Source: Candidatus Thorarchaeota archaeon
GTDB lineage: Archaea; Asgardarchaeota; Thorarchaeia; Thorarchaeales; Thorarchaeaceae
Assembly: GCA_019057475.1 (NCBI GenBank)
Contig: DXJO01000026.1
Coordinates: 1-58,194, forward strand
Direction of reading: 5' to 3'
Length of the DNA stretch: 58,194 nt
Below the pieces are notes generated by a model. That model saw only the letters and a program-made list of their open reading frames with translations. It did not search any database and had not been told where the DNA came from. Below, one piece after another: positions 25,232-34,455 of this stretch (positions are counted from its first letter, which is position 1; every line of letters starts with the position of its first letter). Made by a program: the position numbers and the translations under genes.

Positions 25232-26305
25232 TCAGTTGAAGGAGTACTTCGCATCGGAGAGAAGAGCAACATTGCCCACCCTCACATTGGAAAGACCGGC
25301 ATCCTTTGCTGTCTGAAGAGCAGCCTTGGCGTGCTCCTTGCTGGTGCAAGGCAGGTTTCGCATGACGTGGTGGGGGTGGAAGCCGAGAAGGGCAGTGGGA
25401 ATCGTTGGGTCACTGTCCACTATGAATCCGCACAACTTGTGCACTTCAGAAACCCCGACATATCCCGGAATAAGTAGGATGCTTGCAACGAGGAACTCTC
25501 CTTCGCGTTCCTTCCCTTCAGCAGCCAATCTCTTGAAGTTCCTCAAGACAACCTTGTTCGAAACACCCGTAAGTGCAGTGTACAGCTCAGGTGTGACAGC
25601 CTTCAGGTCGAACTTGATTGTGCCTCCGCTCTCTCTAACAACTTCGGCTATTTGCCCCAGCCATTTGCTTGAGATGTTGCCATTTGTTTCATAGCACACC
25701 CGAATTTTTTTCTCTTCGTTGAGTATTCTTGAGGTCTCTATGGAGTGAGATGGATTACAGGCTGGGTCTCCTCCAAAATAACAAACACAGGCTGTTCTCT
25801 CATCAGCAGAAGATGCAAGTTCCTGAGGCGTCATCAACGGTCTGCCCTTAGCCATCATCTGTCGGAAGCTCGCGTTTTGGCAGAACAAGCAGTCAGAGTT
25901 GCAGGACCCGTAGAAGACCGCGAGGTTGTTGAGCCGTTTCGAATCCACAATCAATGAGCTCCGCGTCACTGGACAGACCCAGTCAGCAACACAGTTGGTG
26001 GGAAGTGGATCGAAATACCACGAAACAATGGCTTGTCCTGGGAACCGCTCCACAACTTCTCCATCCTCTACGCCACGGAGATGACAGAAACCCAGCTTGC
26101 CCTCTTCGATTCTGCAGTGGTTCCCACAATCAGGGCAGACGACTTCCCCTGTGGTAGGAATTGCATGGACTAGTTTGTCGATTCTCCTGTTTGCTTTGTG
26201 TGACTCCAGGGCTATTGTCATTAGTGAACTGTCAGTCTCTAAGCACTCAGCACAGTATCCAATTGAATGTGATACTGGTCTTGTATCGTGATTTGGACAG
26301 AACAT
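25232..26305 (-). CDS. Radical SAM protein, AmmeMemoRadiSam/PflA-like
   Basis: Radical SAM enzyme of 357 residues. The SAM-cluster motif is GSCNSDCLFCQN (CxxxCxxC) near residue 138, followed by a GGDPACNP segment and YETNGN. The N-terminus carries two Cys-rich, zinc-ribbon-like pieces (CPNHD...CAEC and CPDCGNHCRIEEGKLGFCHLR) typical of the AmmeMemoRadiSam/PflA-like group, whose substrates are mostly unknown. It lies upstream of and on the same strand as hdrC-hdrB, 74 bases from the proposed hdrC start, but that pair has its own TATA-like element. An activase or protein-modifying role is possible; no glycyl radical enzyme is present in the window. Confidence 0.85.
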   Translation of the reverse strand: MFCPNHDTRPVSHSIGYCAECLETDSSLMTIALESHKANRRIDKLVHAIPTTGEVVCPDCGNHCRIEEGKLGFCHLRGVEDGEVVERFPGQAIVSWYFDPLPTNCVADWVCPVTRSSLIVDSKRLNNLAVFYGSCNSDCLFCQNASFRQMMAKGRPLMTPQELASSADERTACVCYFGGDPACNPSHSIETSRILNEEKKIRVCYETNGNISSKWLGQIAEVVRESGGTIKFDLKAVTPELYTALTGVSNKVVLRNFKRLAAEGKEREGEFLVASILLIPGYVGVSEVHKLCGFIVDSDPTIPTALLGFHPHHVMRNLPCTSKEHAKAALQTAKDAGLSNVRVGNVALLSDAKYSFN

Positions 26306-26417
26306 TATTGCCTAGTATGGAGATGACGCGAATGAGTCTTTGCCTTCATAGTCGCGCTCGTTTGACAATGGATTTAAGGCTGTGATTCAAGCCTCCGCGC
26401 GCAGTCGGTGCGTTACA

Positions 26418-27026
26418 GTGACCACAACTGAAGAGAAACCTGCAGTTGACGTTGATGATGATGTTGACCTCGAGTTCGTAGAGATGATCAAGAAGACTGG
26501 AGGTCCCAACATTCAGAACTGCTACCAATGTGGAACGTGCAGCGGTAGCTGCCCCGCAGGCGCCTTTACGAATTACCTAGTGAGAGGCATAATCAGAAAG
26601 GCGCTCTTAGGCCTGAAGGAGGAAGTCATCTCTTCACCGGACCTTTGGTTCTGCACTACCTGTTACGCCTGCACTGACAGGTGCCCTCAGGATGTTAAGC
26701 CGACTGATGTCATCAAGGCGATTCGTAATGTCGCCGTTGCAGAGGGATACATGTTGGGGCCGCACCAGAAGGTGGCAGCCAAAGTGGTCGAAGCAGCACA
26801 TGCTGTTCCCTTGGATAAGGAGTCCTGGCAGAATCTCAGGGTGAAAGTGGGTCTCGAACCAGTGCCGCCGAATGCCAGTGGTAATCCATGGGCTATCGAT
26901 GAGATAAGGAAGATTACAAAGAAGAGCGGTTTCGAGAAGTTGATTGGCTACGAGGAGTTCATGAAGGCTCAGAAGGAGAAGGCCAAGAAAAAGGCTGAAG
27001 AGAAGAAGTCCCAGAAAAAGGAGTGA
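26418..27026 (+). CDS. Heterodisulfide reductase subunit C-like protein
   Basis: HdrC-type protein of about 202 residues. Two [4Fe-4S] motifs occur, CYQCGTCSGSCPAG and CTTCYACTDRCPQD. An N-terminal acidic segment (DVDDDVDLEF) and a Lys/Glu-rich C-terminal tail of about 20 residues are extra. I start at GTG 26418, about 22 bases after the expected transcription start from the TATA-like ATTTAAGG (about 26371-26379); GTG 26382 would add twelve residues but lies too close to that element. It is followed after six bases by hdrB. The pair is divergent from the radical SAM-hdrC-hdrB unit. Confidence 0.9.
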   Translation: MTTTEEKPAVDVDDDVDLEFVEMIKKTGGPNIQNCYQCGTCSGSCPAGAFTNYLVRGIIRKALLGLKEEVISSPDLWFCTTCYACTDRCPQDVKPTDVIKAIRNVAVAEGYMLGPHQKVAAKVVEAAHAVPLDKESWQNLRVKVGLEPVPPNASGNPWAIDEIRKITKKSGFEKLIGYEEFMKAQKEKAKKKAEEKKSQKKE

Positions 27027-27032
27027 TTCGGT

Positions 27033-27953
27033 TTGGCGAAGAAGCGACCTGCATTTTACCATTTCCTTGGCTGCGTCATACCCCATCGTTACCCAAGCGT
27101 TGAGAAGGCTACCAAACTAGTCTTCGAGGACCTTGGCATGGATCTTCTGGATATGGTGGGTGCAACTTGTTGCCCTGCACCTGGAGTCTTCGGTTCATTT
27201 GACAGAGTCACCTGGGCTAGTATTGCGGCACGAAACCTCACGATAGCCGAACAGGGTGGCTATCCAATTACTACTGGATGCAACGGCTGCTTCGCCAGTC
27301 TATGGGACTCAAACTACGAGCTGAAGCATGACGAAGAACTGAGAAAGGCAGTCAACGAGAACCTTGCTGAGATTGGACGGGAGTTCAAAGGTAGCATTGA
27401 GGTCACCCACTACGTTGATGCGCTATATAACACAGCAGGTCTTCCGAAGATTCGAAAACGTGTCACTCATCCGTTGAAGGGCGTGCGGATGGCATTGCAT
27501 CCGGGGTGTCACTGGATGAGACCAAAGCTCCTCAAGCAGAAGGACGAGTCTGAGAGGCCCCACATTTTTAGAGAGCTCTGTGAAGTATCAGGCGCTGAAT
27601 ACGTGCCTTACAAGGACGAACTAATCTGTTGTGGTGCTGGCGGGGCTGTTAGGACGGCTGATGTCAAAGTATCGCTGGAATTCACCAAGCAGAAGTTCGA
27701 TAGCCTCGCGGACGCAGGAGGGGCCGACATCATTGTGACGCCCTGTCCATTCTGTTTGCTGCAGCTGGATTTGGGACAAGTTGAGATCCAGAAATACTTC
27801 GGTGAAGAGTACGTTTTTGATGTGATGCATGTAACTGAATTGCTTGCTCTGGCATTTGGACATAGCCCCGAGGAGTTTGGACTAGGCACGCATTTACAGT
27901 ACATGCAGAGGAAAAGCCAGCCTAACTGGGAGCGGCTCGGGATCAAGGTTTAG
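27033..27953 (+). CDS. Heterodisulfide reductase subunit B-like protein (CCG domains)
   Basis: HdrB-type protein of 306 residues with two intact CCG domains: LGCVIP, ATCCPAPG and GCNGCF in the first half, PGCHWMRP, ICCGAGGA and CPFCLLQ in the second. Start is TTG 27033 behind a GGAG. It forms a two-gene unit with the preceding hdrC and is close to the large hdrA 370 bases downstream, so it may act as an alternative HdrBC module for that flavoprotein. The physiological disulfide or other acceptor is not known outside methanogens. Confidence 0.92.
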   Translation: MAKKRPAFYHFLGCVIPHRYPSVEKATKLVFEDLGMDLLDMVGATCCPAPGVFGSFDRVTWASIAARNLTIAEQGGYPITTGCNGCFASLWDSNYELKHDEELRKAVNENLAEIGREFKGSIEVTHYVDALYNTAGLPKIRKRVTHPLKGVRMALHPGCHWMRPKLLKQKDESERPHIFRELCEVSGAEYVPYKDELICCGAGGAVRTADVKVSLEFTKQKFDSLADAGGADIIVTPCPFCLLQLDLGQVEIQKYFGEEYVFDVMHVTELLALAFGHSPEEFGLGTHLQYMQRKSQPNWERLGIKV

Positions 27954-27988
27954 AAATCATAAGAAGCCGGAGTAAAAGGCGGGTTCAA

Positions 27989-28150
27989 TCAAGCGCCATG
28001 CACTGAACGTGGTTTCTCCTGAACTGCCTGCATGAGAGCTTGAATATCCTTCTCAGTCAGCTCCAGACAGCCTGGCGCTTCCGCATACACCGGACAGCGT
28101 TCCCGGATCCTTGACAGATAGACTCGGGTGTACAGCCGGGTGGCTTTCAT
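27989..28150 (-). CDS. Possible 53-residue protein with leaderless promoter
   Basis: Short open frame of 53 codons in the 370-base gap between hdrB and hdrA, on the opposite strand. It begins MKATRLYTRVYLSRIRERCP, ends in PRSVHGA, and has two Cys residues and a helix-like TEKDIQALMQAVQEKP segment. The TATA-like TTAATATTA (about 28173-28181) lies about 27 bases before the ATG, the spacing of a leaderless archaeal transcript. I do not recognise the family. Codon composition looks coding but the length is too short to be certain. Confidence 0.4.
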   Translation of the reverse strand: MKATRLYTRVYLSRIRERCPVYAEAPGCLELTEKDIQALMQAVQEKPRSVHGA

Positions 28151-28323
28151 AGCTCTGATATGTTATCCACGTAATATTAAGTCCCACTGGTCCTGATTCT
28201 TCAATATCGTAAATTGGCGCCAATCGAATGTAATCCGGTTGCAAGCAACACATGGCCCGACAATAAACGTTTTTACTGGCTTTACAGACGAACGGCTCAT
28301 CAACCCGCGGAGTAAACGCTGAA

Positions 28324-31300
28324 ATGGCAGAGGCTGCAGCAAAACCAGTTGTTATAATCGGTGCAGGAATCGCAGGCATGCGGGCCGCACTGGACCTTGC
28401 CGACATGGGTGTCAAGGTATACTTGGTGGAGAGAAAGCCCTCCATCGGAGGTCACATGTCCCAACTGGACAAGACCTTCCCAACGTTAGACTGCAGTATG
28501 TGCATTCAGGGTCCCTGGATGGTGGACTGTGCGCGCAATCACAACATCGAGATTCTTGCCTACTCTGACGTGACGGAGGTCTCCGGCAAGCAGGGTAACT
28601 TCAACGTTAAGGTACTCAAGCACACACGTCGCGTGGATATTGAGAAGTGCACAGGATGCGGCGACTGTCAAAGAGTTTGTCCTATTGAGGTCTTGAACGA
28701 GTATGACGAAGGTCTCAAGATGCGGAAAGCAGCTTACATTCCATTCCCGCAGGCGGTTCCGAATGTTGCAACAATAGACATGGAGAACTGCATCGAGTGC
28801 ATGACCTGTGTCAAGACCTGCAAAGCTGAAGCCATCATCTTCGACATACCTGACGAAACAATCGAGATCAATGCTGGTTCAATCATTGTAGCCACAGGCT
28901 TTGAGCTACTCGATCCGGCAGTGGTACCCGAGTACGGCTATAGTCGCTTTCCTAACGTCGTTTCTGCGCTCGAGTACGAGCGAATGGTTTCAGCAAGCGG
29001 ACCCACCGGAGGAATCGTTATGCGCCCCTCTGACGGACGCGAACCACATAGAATCGCGTTCATCCAGTGTGTGGGGTCTCGTGATGTGAATCATTGTGCC
29101 TATTGCTCTCGGATATGCTGTACCTACGCCACCAAAGAGGCAATCATAACCAAGGAGCACACTCCTGAGGTCCACATTGACATTCTATACAACGACCTTC
29201 GCGCCTTCGGCAAGGGGTTCGAGGAGTTTCTCACAAGAGCAGAAACCGAGTACCAGATCAACTTCGTGAAGGGTCTGCCCAGCGAGATAATCGAGAACGC
29301 TGGAACTGGTGATCTCTTAGTCAAGCACAGTGACGCTAAGGGACATGAGGTTCTGCAAGACAAATACGACCTAGTTGTCCTGTGCCCCGCGATGGTGCCA
29401 TCCAAAAACTCCGAGTTATTTGCCCAGCTTGGAATAGAGGTCGATAAATACGGCTTCATCAAGTCAAAGAAACCTGGTATAGTCAGTTCCGAAACTGGCG
29501 TGCCGGGTGTGTACATGTGCGGCGCTTGTGACAGTCCGAAAGATATTCCTGATTCCGTTGCCCAAGGCAGCGCGGCGGCCTCTCTAGCGGTTCTGGATGT
29601 AATCGTGCCAGATGCTTCCGAGTCGGAGGCATTGACTGGGGAGGATTTGGAGCTCATGGCTGGAGAGCCACGAATAGGAGTCATCATCTGCTCGTGCGGG
29701 ACAAACATCGCTGGCACAGTTGATGTTGCTGCTGTAACGGAATTCGCGAGCAAATTACCTAACGTGGTATATTCCGAGAATCTTCTCTACTCATGCTCAT
29801 CTGACTCTCAGGTCGTCATTATTGATGCAATCAAAGAGCACAAGCTCAACAGGCTTGTTGTGGCTTCATGCACACCAAGAACCCATGAGCCCCTATTTAG
29901 AGCTACAATCGAAGAGGCAGGTCTCAACAAGTATCTGTTCGACCTTGCTAACATCAGAGAACATTGTTCATGGATTCACCAGGGTGCAAAGGATGAAGCA
30001 ACATCCAAGGCAATGGACCTTGTGAGAATGTCGGTTGCTAGATCAGCACTCCTTGAGCCACAAGAAGAGGCATCGACACAAATCGAGCCCTCCGTCCTAG
30101 TTATCGGAGCTGGCGTCGCCGGAATGGCAGCCGCAGACATCATTGCCTGCAAGGGCTTCAGGGTGTACTTGGTTGAGAAGGATAAGGCAGTTGGTGGTCT
30201 TGTCAAGGAGCACCGCACCATCAACTTTGACCACACACCAAGTACTAAGATAATGAAGGAATACGAGTCTAAGATTACTGGCAAAGAGAACATCGAACTG
30301 ATGCTCAACTCCGAGGTCATTGAAGCAATGGGTGCAATCGGCGATTTCGATGTCGTAGTTAAGACCGGGAAGAAAAAACAGAAACTGAAAGTTGGAGTTG
30401 TCATAGTCGCCACTGGTGCTGCTCAGCTCGAAGAGAAGGGTCTCTATGGTCTGCACAAGCTGCCTGAGGTGATGACGGAGCTTGAATTCAACAATCGCCT
30501 CGCTACAGAGGGCGGCTTCAACGACAGAGAAACCTTCGCGGTCATTCACTGTGCAGGGTCGCGTGAGGATGAGACTCTTGATGGCGCAAGAACCTGGTGC
30601 TCCGGTATCTGTTGCACAATCGCTTTGGAGCACACGTTAGAACTTCTTGAGAAGCATCCCAACTCCAAGGTATTCCATCTCTACAGAGACCTGAGAGTGG
30701 CATATGATGGTGAGGACAGGTACCGGGAGGCTCGCAAGAAAGGAGTGGTATTCATTAGGTTTGATAATGACTCACCCCCACAAGTGAAGAAGGGGAAGAA
30801 GGACTCGGGCAAGGCTTTGAGGGTGAACGTTCTCGATCAGGTGCTTGGCGCTGAGCTGCTCTTGGACGTGGATCACGTTGTCCTTGCAACTGCGATGATC
30901 CCACGGACGTCCAACAAGGAGGTTTCAGAGCTCTTCAAGCTCTCTCTCAACATGTCAGGCTTCTTCATGGAAGCGCATCCCAAGCTCAGACCAGTTGACT
31001 TCCAGACTGACGGTATATACGTGGCTGGAACAGCCACAGCACCAAAGACAATACAAGAGTCGATTGTCCAAGGCCAGGGTGCTGCTGGACGGGCATTGAT
31101 TCCACTGATTAGAGGTATCCGAAAGGCAGAGGCTATAGTTTCAGTTGTTGACCCAGAGGTCTGTGTGGGCTGTGGAACTTGCGAAATCAACTGTGTCTAT
31201 AACGCAATAGAGGTGGTTCCTGGAGATGGCAGCCACGATTATGCGGTTTCCAACCCGGTTCTCTGTCAAGGGTGTGGCAAATGTGCCGCAGGATGTCCTG

Positions 31301-31791
31301 CCGGAGCCATCACCATGAAGCACTTCACTGACGATCAGATTCTCTCACAGATTAGAGAAGCCCTCAAGGATGTGCCGGCCAATCAGCCGCGAATTCTTAC
31401 GATAATGTGCAATTGGTGTACTTACGCAGGGGCCGATCAAGCAGGAGTTTCGCGACTGCAGCAACCAACTACCGTGAGGGACATACGTGTGATGTGTACG
31501 GGACGGCTGAGTGTCACTCACATGCTGGAAGCCTTCAGACTAGGGGCAGATATGGTGTGGATATCCGGTTGCCATTTCGGGGATTGCCATTATGTAGATG
31601 GTAATGTCAGCTTCGAGCGCAGATTCGCCATTGCCAAGAAGATAATCGAGAAAGCAGGGCTCGAATCCGAGCGCCTGCAGTTCACTCAGATCAGTGCAAG
31701 TGAAGGTTCTATCTACGCTGAGAAGGTCAAGGAACTCTCAAGAATGGTTGAGAAGATTGGACCAAGTCCACTTAGGCAGAGGAGGCGGTAA
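28324..31791 (+). CDS. Double HdrA flavoprotein fused to MvhD
   Basis: Giant flavoprotein of 1155 residues. Residues 1-430 form a first HdrA-like FAD half (IGAGIAGMRAALDLADMG, LDCSMCIQGP) with two ferredoxin motifs (CTGCGDCQRVCP, CIECMTCVKTCK). Residues ~450-590 hold the HdrA N-terminal domain (IICSCGTNIAG). A second FAD fold starts near 590 (VIGAGVAGMAAADI), then two ferredoxin motifs near 944-980 (CVGCGTCEINC, CQGCGKCAAGCP). From ~1025 a complete MvhD domain follows (CNWCTYAG, MCTGR, GCHFGDCHYVDGN), the [2Fe-2S] adaptor that links Hdr to a hydrogenase or dehydrogenase. HdrA FAD is the site of electron bifurcation in known complexes. hdrC and hdrB follow directly. Confidence 0.94.
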   Translation: MAEAAAKPVVIIGAGIAGMRAALDLADMGVKVYLVERKPSIGGHMSQLDKTFPTLDCSMCIQGPWMVDCARNHNIEILAYSDVTEVSGKQGNFNVKVLKHTRRVDIEKCTGCGDCQRVCPIEVLNEYDEGLKMRKAAYIPFPQAVPNVATIDMENCIECMTCVKTCKAEAIIFDIPDETIEINAGSIIVATGFELLDPAVVPEYGYSRFPNVVSALEYERMVSASGPTGGIVMRPSDGREPHRIAFIQCVGSRDVNHCAYCSRICCTYATKEAIITKEHTPEVHIDILYNDLRAFGKGFEEFLTRAETEYQINFVKGLPSEIIENAGTGDLLVKHSDAKGHEVLQDKYDLVVLCPAMVPSKNSELFAQLGIEVDKYGFIKSKKPGIVSSETGVPGVYMCGACDSPKDIPDSVAQGSAAASLAVLDVIVPDASESEALTGEDLELMAGEPRIGVIICSCGTNIAGTVDVAAVTEFASKLPNVVYSENLLYSCSSDSQVVIIDAIKEHKLNRLVVASCTPRTHEPLFRATIEEAGLNKYLFDLANIREHCSWIHQGAKDEATSKAMDLVRMSVARSALLEPQEEASTQIEPSVLVIGAGVAGMAAADIIACKGFRVYLVEKDKAVGGLVKEHRTINFDHTPSTKIMKEYESKITGKENIELMLNSEVIEAMGAIGDFDVVVKTGKKKQKLKVGVVIVATGAAQLEEKGLYGLHKLPEVMTELEFNNRLATEGGFNDRETFAVIHCAGSREDETLDGARTWCSGICCTIALEHTLELLEKHPNSKVFHLYRDLRVAYDGEDRYREARKKGVVFIRFDNDSPPQVKKGKKDSGKALRVNVLDQVLGAELLLDVDHVVLATAMIPRTSNKEVSELFKLSLNMSGFFMEAHPKLRPVDFQTDGIYVAGTATAPKTIQESIVQGQGAAGRALIPLIRGIRKAEAIVSVVDPEVCVGCGTCEINCVYNAIEVVPGDGSHDYAVSNPVLCQGCGKCAAGCPAGAITMKHFTDDQILSQIREALKDVPANQPRILTIMCNWCTYAGADQAGVSRLQQPTTVRDIRVMCTGRLSVTHMLEAFRLGADMVWISGCHFGDCHYVDGNVSFERRFAIAKKIIEKAGLESERLQFTQISASEGSIYAEKVKELSRMVEKIGPSPLRQRRR

Positions 31792-31794
31792 GAC

Positions 31795-32313
31795 ATGACC
31801 GAGTCGTGGGGACAGTTCAAATCGTTTGAAGGCAAGAAATTCAAAGCCTTGGATTCGGAGTTCACAGCGAAGGTCAGCAAGCTCATTGGCGGTGAAGATC
31901 TCACTGCGTGCTTCCAGTGCGCCAAGTGCAGTGCAGGTTGTCCTGTTTCTGATAAGGTGAACATTCAGATTCATGAAGTAATGAGGATGCTCGTCTTCGG
32001 CCTGAAAGAGGTGCTCCAGACTGATATGGTCTGGCTTTGCACTACCTGCTATACGTGCCAAGAGCGGTGTCCTCAGGGCATTGACATCACTGACATTCTG
32101 TTTGGACTCAAGAATATGGCGTACAAAAGGGGCATAACTCCGTCAGGCTATGTGACCTCCGCCAAAGCTCTCTACGATATCGGGAAACTGTATAGCCCAA
32201 CAGAATGGGAGCGCGAGGACTTGGGTCTTGACGATGTTCCCGAGCTAGACGTTTCAGAAACCAAGAAGATGCTGGACAAGACCAAGCTGCTCAAGCTACA
32301 GGAGGGTATGTGA
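31795..32313 (+). CDS. Heterodisulfide reductase subunit C-like protein
   Basis: HdrC-type protein of 172 residues with two [4Fe-4S] motifs, CFQCAKCSAGCPVSD and CTTCYTCQERCPQG. It lies three bases after the hdrA-mvhD stop codon and one base before hdrB, forming hdrA-hdrC-hdrB. It should pass electrons from the HdrA ferredoxin domains to the CCG protein. The sequence around the first cluster (AKCSAGCP) differs from the other two HdrC proteins here (GTCS.(V/S)CP), so it belongs to a separate branch. Confidence 0.93.
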   Translation: MTESWGQFKSFEGKKFKALDSEFTAKVSKLIGGEDLTACFQCAKCSAGCPVSDKVNIQIHEVMRMLVFGLKEVLQTDMVWLCTTCYTCQERCPQGIDITDILFGLKNMAYKRGITPSGYVTSAKALYDIGKLYSPTEWEREDLGLDDVPELDVSETKKMLDKTKLLKLQEGM

Positions 32314-32314
32314 G

Positions 32315-33187
32315 ATGACTCAGAGTTACGAAGTTTTCCTTGGATGTGCCATACCGAGCCGTTTCAACAACTACGAGTCCTCCATGCGTGTAGTAGCAAA
32401 GGAGTTAGGTATCGAGCTCATCGACTTCGACGGTGCCTCTTGTTGTGGCACAGTCGTCTTGAAGTCTATCGATGAGCACAGCTGGCTGTCAATGTCAGGC
32501 AGGAATCTGGCTCTTGCAGAACAGCGCGGACACGACATAGTGACTCCATGCAACGGGTGTTTCGGCTCTCTGAAAGATACTGCTCATGTTCTTCATGACA
32601 AGAAACAGCGCAAAGCAGTCAACAAAGTGTTGTCCAGTCTTGGACTCGAGTACACTGGTAAGGTCAAGATACGTCATTTCGCGGAAGTACTGTATGATCT
32701 GAAGGATGAGATTGCAAAGAAGATAGTCAAGCCCTTGGATGGGCTGAAGGTTGCGTTCCATCCTGGGTGTCACCTCATTCGCCCGTCGAATGTCGCAGGC
32801 TTTGATGACCCGGAACTTCCGAACAAGGTTGACGAGCTTCTGGAACTCACCGGCGCAAAGAGTGTCCCTTGGGGACTGAAGCTGAAGTGTTGCGGTTCAC
32901 CTCTGCTAATAGCAAGCGAGGATGTTGCGACAGAAATTCTGAGGGAGAAGATGAAGTCTGCGAAGGAGGCAGGAGCCAACTGTGTTGTCACCAACTGTCC
33001 AGCCTGTCACACCCAGTTTGATGTGCAGGCGATTGGTCTCAAGGACGAGAATGATGAATCGTTGGAGCTACCCGCTCTATTCATTACTCAAATCTTGGGG
33101 GCAGCAATGGGCCTAGACTCTGAGCAGATCGGCTTCGAACTCAACCGGGTGTCCCTTGATCCAATCAATGATATCCTGGGCCTGTAG
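32315..33187 (+). CDS. Heterodisulfide reductase subunit B-like protein, divergent CCG
   Basis: HdrB-type protein of 290 residues. The first CCG domain reads LGCAIP, ASCCGTVVL and PCNGCF; the second PGCHLIRP, KCCGSPLL and CPACHTQ. In both domains the residues after CC differ from the CCPAPG and CCGAGG forms of the other two HdrB proteins, while all cluster Cys are kept. That suggests a different substrate or partner. It closes the hdrA-mvhD/hdrC/hdrB operon and should form the disulfide-reducing end of that complex. Confidence 0.92.
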   Translation: MTQSYEVFLGCAIPSRFNNYESSMRVVAKELGIELIDFDGASCCGTVVLKSIDEHSWLSMSGRNLALAEQRGHDIVTPCNGCFGSLKDTAHVLHDKKQRKAVNKVLSSLGLEYTGKVKIRHFAEVLYDLKDEIAKKIVKPLDGLKVAFHPGCHLIRPSNVAGFDDPELPNKVDELLELTGAKSVPWGLKLKCCGSPLLIASEDVATEILREKMKSAKEAGANCVVTNCPACHTQFDVQAIGLKDENDESLELPALFITQILGAAMGLDSEQIGFELNRVSLDPINDILGL

Positions 33188-33206
33188 AACATCATAACAT
33201 TCGCCT

Positions 33207-34373
33207 TCAGATGTAACGCTTCATCAGTTCGCTCACAATGTGATCAATACTCTCAGCAGTGACACCATACGATTTGTAGATTTCCCGTACGCGTTTCATC
33301 TTCTGTGTATCTTTCATATCCCTTAGTGTGGAAAAGACTCCGATTCTACGGCCTATCTGATACAGACGCTGTTTCTCAGGTTTCATGGACAGGAATGCCC
33401 GCAATGGTTCGAGCATCCTCTCTTTGTCTTCGGGGAGAGTTCCTTCCACTTCTGAGAAGAGGTTCAGTATATGGTCGCTCTTGACAACACTTGTGATTCC
33501 TTTCAAGTTCTCAATCAGCGTAAGGAGTTCACCTGCTACCATCACGTCTGTGCATCTCTCAAAGCGTCCTTCCATGAGGTCCTTCGAGAGTGGTGCGACG
33601 ATTGGAATTGCCAGCTGTCTGAGCCGTATGAAGTCCGGATTGATTTGATTCAGTGCGTCCGCAGTTTCTAGTGCATGTTCTTCTGATAATCGTACTCCCC
33701 CAAGACCTGGCATAACGTATTCTGAGAGCTCCAATCCTACTCTCTTAGCTTTCAGGCCTGCGCTAACGTGAATGGCCTTAGTCGCCCCTTTCTTGGCCAT
33801 CTTCAATACGTTGTCAGAACCGGACTCGAGACCTACATGGACTCTATCCAAACCTGCTTCTCTTATCGCCTTCAAGTCCTCTTCATCTATCCTCGCTAAT
33901 GTGCTTGAACGAGAATAGGATGTCACACGATTAACGAAAGGAAAGCGGGTTCTAATGTGCTTCAGAATCTCAATCAATTCCGAGGGCCGCACTGTCAGAC
34001 TGTCTGCATCCTGCAGAAAAATGGAACTCATTCCAGCTCTGAACCATCTGAAGGCGCTATCAAATACCGCCCATTCCCCTGGTTCAAGATTATCAGTTGC
34101 ATTCCTGACTTGCGCTATTGGTGAGCCATCGTGCTCATCGGCAATCCCTTGGAGGATTTCCACACATCTGTAGACTGAGTCAATGTCCTTCTTCACATGG
34201 TCTACTGAACGTTTCGAATACCGTGCCCCCTTGTATACTGGGCAGAAGGTGCAGCGATTCCACGGGCAGTTCCTAGTCACACGCAGGAGGAGGCTATGCG
34301 CCTCGTTTGGGGGCCGTATGGGGCCCTGTTCGAAACCAAAATAAGAGTGACCACGTGGTGGAGTTTCTGTCAC
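33207..34373 (-). CDS. Radical SAM protein of unknown function (Elp3/HemN-like fold)
   Basis: Radical SAM protein of 388 residues. The cluster motif RNCPWNRCTFCPVYKG appears near residue 35, preceded by the characteristic GFEQGPIRPPNEAHSLL opening. The barrel continues with the acidic and Gly-rich segments DRVHVGLESGSDNVLKM and MPGLGGVRLSEEHA. This subgroup is common in anaerobes, but no reaction is known. It stands alone, convergent with the hdr operon, 19 bases from its end, with a separate 82-base gap to icd. Helical C-terminus of ~100 residues without known domain. Confidence 0.82.
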   Translation of the reverse strand: MTETPPRGHSYFGFEQGPIRPPNEAHSLLLRVTRNCPWNRCTFCPVYKGARYSKRSVDHVKKDIDSVYRCVEILQGIADEHDGSPIAQVRNATDNLEPGEWAVFDSAFRWFRAGMSSIFLQDADSLTVRPSELIEILKHIRTRFPFVNRVTSYSRSSTLARIDEEDLKAIREAGLDRVHVGLESGSDNVLKMAKKGATKAIHVSAGLKAKRVGLELSEYVMPGLGGVRLSEEHALETADALNQINPDFIRLRQLAIPIVAPLSKDLMEGRFERCTDVMVAGELLTLIENLKGITSVVKSDHILNLFSEVEGTLPEDKERMLEPLRAFLSMKPEKQRLYQIGRRIGVFSTLRDMKDTQKMKRVREIYKSYGVTAESIDHIVSELMKRYI

Positions 34374-34455
34374 GGCCTAACAACTCGTTTTCCATTCAAG
34401 TTCGCAGGCCATTTCAGGACTACACCACGCGGGTGCATGTTGCCACATTCCGAAT

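Noticed and set aside
28324-31791. Possible selenocysteine or frameshift in the long HdrA
   Set aside because: The 1155-codon frame is uninterrupted and all cluster ligands are encoded as ordinary Cys.
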